NCBI GenBank assembly: GCA_021298935.1
Contig: JAJTHR010000317.1
Span: 1-11,620 of the forward strand
Reading direction: 5' to 3'
Length of the DNA stretch: 11,620 nucleotides
Source of the DNA: Parachlamydia sp.
GTDB taxonomy: Bacteria; Chlamydiota; Chlamydiia; Chlamydiales; Parachlamydiaceae
Position numbers and translations under genes: made by a program. A model generated the notes under the pieces. That model made no database searches, was not told where the DNA came from, and saw only the letters and a list, made by a program, of their open reading frames with translations. Positions 6,746 to 11,620 of the stretch are shown here, piece by piece. Numbering within the stretch: position 1 is the first letter of the stretch; every line of letters starts with the position of its first letter.

Positions 6746-6853
6746 GAGCCCCTCCATATTCTGTCTATACCGAAAAATGAGACAATAATTCCAGTAGAGT
6801 TGTAATTTAATACCCTGATTGGGGAAAATAGATCTTTCATTGAGGAGTTAGTT
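6746..6853. promoter_or_regulatory. divergent intergenic region between ade and aas
   Basis: This 108-nt gap must hold promoters firing in both directions, because the two operons diverge here. I see no convincing paired -35/-10 set on either strand; candidates such as TATAGA near the ade start and TTGTAA on the plus strand lack well-spaced partners. GAGGAG (6842-6847) is a clear Shine-Dalgarno for the aas-like GTG start. GGAGGGG (6748-6754, minus strand) serves ade. Confidence 0.4.
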
Positions 6854-9577
6854 GTGAAAAATTTTATTGCCTGGGCTTTGCTTTATTTCATGAGAATGAT
6901 TCTTTGGTTTCGCTATCGCGTGACAATCAAAGGTTTAGAGAATTTAAATGAAAAAACTTTGTCAAAGAGCGGCGGGGTGCTTTTCCTCCCCAATCACCCC
7001 ACAGTTTTTGTTGATCCGACCCTTGTGACTGTGGCTGTATGGAAAAAATTCCCGATTCGCCCCATGATCGTCGAATACATGTATTACACTCCCATTGTGC
7101 ATGGAATAATGAAATTTTTGAATGCCCTCCCTGTTCCCAATTTTGTCAATTCGAGCAATAGCCTGAAGAAAAAGAAGGCGGATGCAGTCATGGAAACGGT
7201 CATTCAGGGGCTTAAAACAAAAGAAAATTTTCTCATCTACCCGGCCGGCCGGATCAAGCATCAAGGAAAAGAGATCATTGGGGCTTCAGGAGTGCATCGC
7301 ATCGTCCAATCAGCGCCGGAAGCCAATGTGGTTCTTGTCCGCACCACGGGGCTTTGGGGGAGTAGCTTTTCAAGGGCGTTGACCGGACAAACTCCCCCTA
7401 TGTTTACCATGATGTGGCAAGGATTTAAAAAAACGTTGAAAAACTTTATTTTTTTTACGCCGCGCCGAGAAGTGACAATTGAACTCGTTCCGGCTCCGGC
7501 CGACTTCCCCTACCAAGCTTCCCGCCTGGAGTTTAACCGCTATCTTGAAAGATGGTATAACAGGCCGGACGGACTGACAAATCAAATGGGCGACGAGCCG
7601 GGGGAAAGCCTCTATCTGGTCTCTTACAGCCTATGGGGCAAAGACTTTCCTTCCATTTCAATGGCTGAAAAAAAAGAACGGATGCAATTTAATAAGATCC
7701 CTGAAGACGTGGAGGCCAAGGTCAAACAAAAATTGTCCGAAATGGCCCAAATTCCCTCTTCAGAAATTAGAAATGAGATGGGATTAAGCACGGATCTTGG
7801 GCTGGACTCCCTTGATAATGCCGAATTGCTCGCTTTTATGGACGACAGCTTTGATGTGTCGGGCGTGCCGGTGGGTGAGCTGACAACCGTCAATCGGTTA
7901 ATGGGGATTGCCGCTAAGCAGGTCGCCTTTGGCGAACAAGTAGAAGAAGAAGGGGCAGATCTCTCTAAGTGGAGAAGTCCTTCCTATCTTCATGAAAAGG
8001 TCATTTTCCCCGAAGGAGCGACCATTCCGGAGGTTTTTTTAAATGTCAGCAGACAGAAAAAAAAGCTTCCTGCCTGCGGAGATTTGCATGCGGGCGTCCT
8101 GCAATTTTCAAGCGCACGGATGCGGGTGCTCTTGCTGGCAGATTACATTCGCCGCCTTCCCGGGGAAAAAATAGGATTATTGCTTCCCTCAAGCGTTGCG
8201 GCCTACTTGACGATCATTGCCACCCAGCTGGCAGGTAAAATTCCTGTCATGATCAATTGGACCGTCGGTCCACGCCACTTGGAACAAGTTCGCTCCTTAT
8301 CGGGGGTTCAAACTGTTCTCTCCTCATGGGCTTTTTTGGATCGCCTGGAAAATGTTGATCTTAAAGGAATCGAAGACTTGATTATTTTATTAGAGGATGC
8401 GCGGCGAGAGTTTACGCTTGGTGATAAATTAAAAGCGTTTATCCGCTCAAAATTGCCGACTTCGAAGCTATTAAAAACATTTAATATCGAGAAAAAGAGT
8501 GCAAGTGAGCCGGCTGTCATCTTGTTTACAAGCGGTACGGAAAATATGCCGAAGGGTGTGCCTTTGACGCATGAGAACATCCTTTCCAACCAGCGAGATG
8601 CTGTCGATGCGATCCAGTTTCATCAGGATGACATTCTGCTCGGCATCCTTCCCCCTTTCCATTCCTATGGCTTTACAGCGAGCGGTTTGCTGCCTTTACT
8701 GATAGGCTTGCGTGTGGCGTATTATGCCGATCCGACAGACGGCAAAGGGCTGGCTCGTGAAATCGAGAAGTGGGGAGCCACAATCTTATGCGGAGCCCCT
8801 GCCTTTTTAAAAGGAATCCTAAAAAATGCCAAATCAGACCAGCTTAAAACGTTGAAACTTTGCGTAACAGGAGCAGAAAAAGCTCCTCAAGAATTGTTTC
8901 AAATGGTAGAAAAGCTGGAAAATTGCCATTTGATTGAAGGGTATGGAATTACGGAATGCTCTCCCATTTTAACAGCCAACCGTGTGGGTGAAAAAAGAAT
9001 TGGTGTGGGACGGTCCATGCCCCATGTTGAATTATGCGTTGTAAATATTGATACGCATGAGCCCTTACCCCAAGGGGAAAGGGGGTTGATATTAGCCCGC
9101 GGGCCGAATATTTTTTCCGGATACTTAAATTCGGGCATTGCCTCTCCCTTTTTGACCGTCAATCAAAAAACCTGGTACGTGACAGGCGATTTAGGGTTTA
9201 TTGACGTGCACGGCAACCTAATCCTCTCGGGGCGCTTAAAGCGTTTTATTAAAATAGGGGGGGAAATGATCAGCCTGGCTGCCATTGAGGAAGCTCTTGG
9301 GCAAACGATGGGGGAAAAAATGGCGGCAAGCGAAGAAGGCCCCTCTCTTGCAGTTTGTGCGAAAGAAGAAGCGGGTGAGAAAACAAAGATTTTTGTTTTT
9401 ACCCGTTTTGCAACCTCTTTAGAGGAGCTTAACCGGGCCTTAAGGCAAGCGGGCTTCAGCAATTTAGTGAAAATTTACAAAACGAAGGAATTGCCGGAAA
9501 TCCCTTTAATGGGAGCTGGAAAAATCAATTACCGGCAATTGGAAACCCAGCTTAACGAAGAAAAGGCTGAAGTATGA
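6854..9577 (+). CDS. aas: Aas-like fusion: acyltransferase - acyl carrier domain - AMP-binding acyl ligase
   Basis: A 907-aa protein, probably at the inner membrane, that activates fatty acids and re-acylates lysophospholipid. A hydrophobic/aromatic segment (about 4-22) leads into a PlsC-type acyltransferase with LPNHPTVFVDP (45-55) and YPAGRIKHQGKE (129-140). A carrier-protein domain follows (about 280-357) with STDLGLDSLDNAEL, where Ser319 is the expected phosphopantetheine site. The ligase domain has ILFTSGTENMPKGVP (556-570, P-loop), GYGITECSP (697-705), YVTGDLGFID (775-784, Asp779) and the C-terminal MGAGKINYRQ with the expected catalytic Lys890. E. coli Aas, about 719 aa, borrows a separate ACP; here the carrier appears built in. 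The acyltransferase motif is H-x5-D and the usual FPEG Glu is Ala131. Translation starts at GTG, 6 nt after GAGGAG, and the stop overlaps cysS by 4 nt. The gene symbol is by resemblance. Confidence 0.82.
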   Translation: MKNFIAWALLYFMRMILWFRYRVTIKGLENLNEKTLSKSGGVLFLPNHPTVFVDPTLVTVAVWKKFPIRPMIVEYMYYTPIVHGIMKFLNALPVPNFVNSSNSLKKKKADAVMETVIQGLKTKENFLIYPAGRIKHQGKEIIGASGVHRIVQSAPEANVVLVRTTGLWGSSFSRALTGQTPPMFTMMWQGFKKTLKNFIFFTPRREVTIELVPAPADFPYQASRLEFNRYLERWYNRPDGLTNQMGDEPGESLYLVSYSLWGKDFPSISMAEKKERMQFNKIPEDVEAKVKQKLSEMAQIPSSEIRNEMGLSTDLGLDSLDNAELLAFMDDSFDVSGVPVGELTTVNRLMGIAAKQVAFGEQVEEEGADLSKWRSPSYLHEKVIFPEGATIPEVFLNVSRQKKKLPACGDLHAGVLQFSSARMRVLLLADYIRRLPGEKIGLLLPSSVAAYLTIIATQLAGKIPVMINWTVGPRHLEQVRSLSGVQTVLSSWAFLDRLENVDLKGIEDLIILLEDARREFTLGDKLKAFIRSKLPTSKLLKTFNIEKKSASEPAVILFTSGTENMPKGVPLTHENILSNQRDAVDAIQFHQDDILLGILPPFHSYGFTASGLLPLLIGLRVAYYADPTDGKGLAREIEKWGATILCGAPAFLKGILKNAKSDQLKTLKLCVTGAEKAPQELFQMVEKLENCHLIEGYGITECSPILTANRVGEKRIGVGRSMPHVELCVVNIDTHEPLPQGERGLILARGPNIFSGYLNSGIASPFLTVNQKTWYVTGDLGFIDVHGNLILSGRLKRFIKIGGEMISLAAIEEALGQTMGEKMAASEEGPSLAVCAKEEAGEKTKIFVFTRFATSLEELNRALRQAGFSNLVKIYKTKELPEIPLMGAGKINYRQLETQLNEEKAEV

Positions 9578-11043
9578 CGAAACCCTTTGAACAAATGACC
9601 CAGAATCTGGATGCCCTTTCAAAACAACCTGCGCTCAAGCTTTATAACACAGCTTCCAGGCAAAAAGAGCTGCTGGTCCCTTTGAATGGCCGCCATATTC
9701 AAATGTACACCTGCGGGCCCACTGTCTACAATTTTGCCCATATCGGCAATTTCAGGACTTACATTTTTGAAGACATTTTACGCAGGTCCATTCAATTTTT
9801 TGGATTTACAATCACGCAAGTGATGAATTTGACAGATGTCGACGATAAAACCATCCGTGGGGCCATAGCGCAGGGAGTCGACCTCAATACCTATACCCGG
9901 CCCTACATTGAGGCATTTTTTGATGATTTAAAAACCCTGAATATCCAGCCGGCTGAGCATTATCCAGCTGCCACCGACTACATTCCTTCTATGATTGAAA
10001 TGATCAGCGTCTTACTTGAGAAAGGGGTGGCGTACAAGGGGGGGGATGGAAGCATTTATTATGCCATCAGCCAATTTCCCCGCTACGGTTGCCTCTCTCA
10101 TTTGCATCTGGACAAGCTGCAGGCAGGCGCTTCAGAGAGGATTGCAAGCGACGAATATGATAAGGAAAGCGTCGCTGATTTCGTCCTTTGGAAAAGTTAT
10201 GATGCGGAAAGGGACGGTCAAATCTATTGGGAAAGCCCCTATGGGCCTGGCCGGCCTGGCTGGCACCTGGAGTGTTCCGCTATGGCCATCAACCTGCTTG
10301 GGGAAACAATTGATATCCATGTAGGCGGCGTGGACAACATGTTCCCGCACCATGAAAATGAGATCGCCCAGTCAGAGGCCTGCTCAGGGAAACAATTTGT
10401 GAATCTTTGGATGCATGCCGAGCATCTTGTGGTCAATAACAAGAAAATGTCCAAAAGCCTCGGCAATTTCTTTACCTTGCGCGACTTGCTTCAAAAGGGA
10501 TTCACAGGCACGCAAGTGCGCTATCTCCTCTTGCAGACCCATTACAAGACGCAATTGAATTTTACCTTCCAGGGATTGGAGGCTGCCAAAAGCACCCTCA
10601 CCCGCCTGGATGACTTCATTCAAAGACTGTATGCAATTGTTGCCCCTTCAACAGGCTTTGCCCTGGCGCCTATCAGCCAGGCAGCCTTGCAAAAATTTAC
10701 CGAAGCCCTGAGCGATGATTTAAACATTTCAGTGGCCCTCTCTGCCCTATTTGATTACATTCGTGAAATTAACGCTTTGTGTGATGAAGGCAAAATAGGA
10801 ACGGTTGAGGCCGTTGAAATTATTGATCTAATGAAGCGCTTTGATACCGTTTTAGGGGTCATGACCTTTGGTAAAAAAGAGGAAAAGATTCCTGATGATC
10901 TTAAAGAAGCGTTTGAGCGCCGTTTACAGGCACGTGCCGAGAAAAACTGGAAGCTGGCGGATGAGATGCGTGATTTCATCCATACGCGTGGCTTTCTCAT
11001 TGAAGATACCCCGCAAGGGCCGCGACTAAAGAAGGGAGCATAG
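9574..11043 (+). CDS. cysS: cysteine--tRNA ligase
   Basis: A 489-aa cytoplasmic class I aminoacyl-tRNA synthetase that charges tRNA-Cys. The Rossmann fold starts with YTCGPTVYNFAHIGNFRTY, containing the HIGH-type motif HIGN (56-59). The zinc/cysteine-binding ligands are Cys47, Cys234 (HLECSAMA), His259 and Glu263 (FPHHENEIAQSEA), with the 25- and 4-residue spacing seen in E. coli CysRS. KMSKS (291-295) in NNKKMSKSLGNFF completes the active site, and a helical anticodon-binding C-terminal domain follows. The length is close to the usual ~460-490, with about 19 extra N-terminal residues. The start at 9574 is chosen for its ATGA overlap with the aas stop and AAAGG a few bases upstream; Met8 (9595) is an alternative. 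The next gene begins 1 nt after the stop. Confidence 0.96.
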   Translation: MTKPFEQMTQNLDALSKQPALKLYNTASRQKELLVPLNGRHIQMYTCGPTVYNFAHIGNFRTYIFEDILRRSIQFFGFTITQVMNLTDVDDKTIRGAIAQGVDLNTYTRPYIEAFFDDLKTLNIQPAEHYPAATDYIPSMIEMISVLLEKGVAYKGGDGSIYYAISQFPRYGCLSHLHLDKLQAGASERIASDEYDKESVADFVLWKSYDAERDGQIYWESPYGPGRPGWHLECSAMAINLLGETIDIHVGGVDNMFPHHENEIAQSEACSGKQFVNLWMHAEHLVVNNKKMSKSLGNFFTLRDLLQKGFTGTQVRYLLLQTHYKTQLNFTFQGLEAAKSTLTRLDDFIQRLYAIVAPSTGFALAPISQAALQKFTEALSDDLNISVALSALFDYIREINALCDEGKIGTVEAVEIIDLMKRFDTVLGVMTFGKKEEKIPDDLKEAFERRLQARAEKNWKLADEMRDFIHTRGFLIEDTPQGPRLKKGA

Positions 11044-11044
11044 A

Positions 11045-11293
11045 ATGAAAGAGCAGGCAAGCACAAAAGATGAATTATTTCTTTTATGCCTTTACGAGGA
11101 AGCGTTGAAGCAGCCCAATCTGGATGATCCCCTGGATCGCTATGCCGTTGGAAAGTTGGCAGGCTTGCAAAGCCGCGGCGTCAATGCCATTTGCAAGCTA
11201 CTTTTGAAAGCCAATTTCATCAAAAAAGAAGGGGAATCGGGGATTTACATCACTCCGCACGGCGTCAAGCTGGCAGAAAAACTTCATCGATGA
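11045..11293 (+). CDS. small probable winged-helix protein, function unknown
   Basis: An 82-aa protein that I do not recognise by name. The pattern suggests a winged helix-turn-helix: helix 1 DELFLLCLYEEALKQ (about 9-23), helix 2 DRYAVGKLAGLQ (about 31-42), a possible recognition helix SRGVNAICKLLLKANFI (43-59), a beta wing KKEGESGIYITPHG (60-73) and a final helix VKLAEKLHR. The order and the 'TPHG...AEKL' ending are common in MarR/PadR-like DNA-binding folds. DNA binding is inference. A good ribosome binding site (GAAGGGAGC) lies at the end of cysS, and the ATG is 1 nt after the cysS stop, so it is co-translated with cysS. The stop overlaps the following ORF by 4 nt (ATGA). No cofactor or metal motif is visible. 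Confidence 0.72.
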   Translation: MKEQASTKDELFLLCLYEEALKQPNLDDPLDRYAVGKLAGLQSRGVNAICKLLLKANFIKKEGESGIYITPHGVKLAEKLHR

Positions 11294-11305
11294 AGGGCTT
11301 TTTGT
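11282..11305 (+). terminator. weak terminator-like palindrome at the end of the 82-aa gene
   Basis: CTTCATC/GATGAAG (11282-11295) is a perfect 14-nt palindrome followed by GGCTTTTTG. Allowing a tetraloop leaves only a 5-bp stem, and the palindrome contains the overlapping stop and start codons of two genes. It may attenuate transcription but is not a convincing terminator. Confidence 0.2.
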
Positions 11306-11481
11306 CATTCGCATATTCAATAGCAAAAGCCATCCGATCGCTTTTTTATTTTAGCTTGGCGGCTTCTTGGGTGCGAAAATGGTACTTTAATACAAAGGGG
11401 ACACATTTCTTAAAGCAGGCTCTTCATGCAGTAGAAAAAGGTGATTTACATTTCTTACATTTTATGAATATAGGGTCATGA
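11290..11481 (+). CDS. uncharacterised 64-residue... 63-aa small ORF
   Basis: A short ORF, MKGFLSFAYSIAKAIRSLFY... to ...LHFMNIGS, of 63 residues plus stop. The N-terminal third is hydrophobic and aromatic with spaced Lys/Arg (amphipathic helix or weak membrane segment, about residues 3-30). The remainder is basic and rich in His and Phe. I do not recognise it. Support for its being real is positional: its ATG overlaps the stop of the preceding gene (ATGA) and its own stop overlaps the next ATG in the same way. No Shine-Dalgarno is visible, so it would depend on translational coupling. The frame is also open upstream to 11191, but that part overlaps the previous gene and is unlikely to be used. 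It may instead be an intergenic spacer or a remnant. Confidence 0.4.
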   Translation: MKGFLSFAYSIAKAIRSLFYFSLAASWVRKWYFNTKGTHFLKQALHAVEKGDLHFLHFMNIGS

Positions 11482-11620
11482 AATATTTTAAAATAGTAGT
11501 ATTAGCTATTTTTATAGCTATAGCTGGCATTAATTTACCTTCTTGGTGGAATGGCAAATTTTCTCAGCAAGAAGATGTCCATTCATCATGGCATGAAGCA
11601 TTAAATTATGCTCAAGAGCA
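11478..11620 (+). CDS. exported protein, probably thioredoxin-fold disulfide oxidoreductase (partial, 3' end outside window)
   Basis: Only the first 47 codons are present. MKYFKIVVLAIFIAIAGINL is a typical signal peptide or N-terminal anchor: Lys at residues 2 and 5, then a hydrophobic stretch. It is followed by PSWWNGKF, then SSWHEALNYAQEQ up to the window edge. A W-x-x-AL-x-x-A(Q/K)-x-x motif after a signal sequence is the usual lead-in to the DsbH/thioredoxin-like domain, in which the CxxC motif would follow about 15-20 residues later, beyond the window. I recall a predicted disulfide isomerase gene next to cysS in Chlamydia trachomatis, which fits, but I could not check this. A periplasmic role in disulfide chemistry of envelope proteins is therefore inference. 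The ATG overlaps the preceding stop (ATGA), and upstream Shine-Dalgarno sequence is weak. Confidence 0.55.
   Translation, partial: MKYFKIVVLAIFIAIAGINLPSWWNGKFSQQEDVHSSWHEALNYAQE

Noticed and set aside
5936..6805. Plus-strand ORFs of 70-160 codons opposite ade
   Set aside because: They are antisense to the Ade coding sequence and without recognisable domains; the long open stretch follows from the codon use of ade.
6746..6853. Purine riboswitch in front of adenine deaminase
   Set aside because: The leader is at most 108 nt, shared with a divergent gene, and contains no three-stem arrangement or conserved loop sequences of the purine aptamer.
8899..9462. Minus-strand ORFs of 87-99 codons opposite the aas-like ligase domain
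   Set aside because: They are antisense to the AMP-binding domain motifs, and no independent evidence of coding was seen.

Overview
The window looks like chromosomal DNA of an amoeba-associated (environmental) member of the Chlamydiota. This is an inference of moderate confidence. It rests on four things: an Aas-type acyltransferase/acyl-activating fusion close to cysS; a probable thioredoxin-fold gene just downstream of cysS, an order I recall from Chlamydia; a broken BTB-domain gene, a family expanded in amoeba-associated chlamydiae; and the style of the proteins. No rRNA, tRNA, CRISPR array or transposase gene was seen.

Region 1 (1-1194) is a graveyard without an intact gene. It holds the frameshifted 3' end of a gene with a Tyr-rich C terminus (1-218), followed by a rho-independent terminator (261-290). 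Next is a BTB-domain remnant (345-485) that runs into a 164-bp imperfect palindrome (E1, 485-648). Then comes the middle of a heme-NO-binding (H-NOX)-like gene (649-983), cut off at both ends, and a second palindrome (E2, 984-1148). E1 and E2 share their outer ends (ATACCAT..) and their central loop (ATATTCAAAGATAT). They therefore look like two copies of one MITE-like repeat family, and they bracket the H-NOX fragment exactly.

Region 2 (1195-6745, minus strand) is a tight three-gene unit in the order ade - treZ - gde: adenine deaminase, malto-oligosyltrehalose trehalohydrolase and a GH133-type glycogen debranching enzyme. ade and treZ are 2 nt apart and treZ and gde overlap in TGATG. treZ and gde belong to glycogen-to-trehalose conversion, but treY is not in the window. 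E2 lies 46 nt beyond the gde stop and may form the 3' end of this transcript.

Region 3 (6854-11620, plus strand) is divergent from region 2 across a 108-nt gap. It starts with a 907-aa aas-like gene (PlsC acyltransferase, internal acyl carrier domain, AMP-binding ligase). cysS follows with an ATGA overlap, then an 82-aa probable winged-helix protein, a 64-aa uncharacterised ORF, and the start of an exported, probably thioredoxin-fold protein. All junctions are 4-nt overlaps or a 1-nt gap, so this reads as one translationally coupled operon mixing lipid remodelling, translation and possibly envelope disulfide chemistry.
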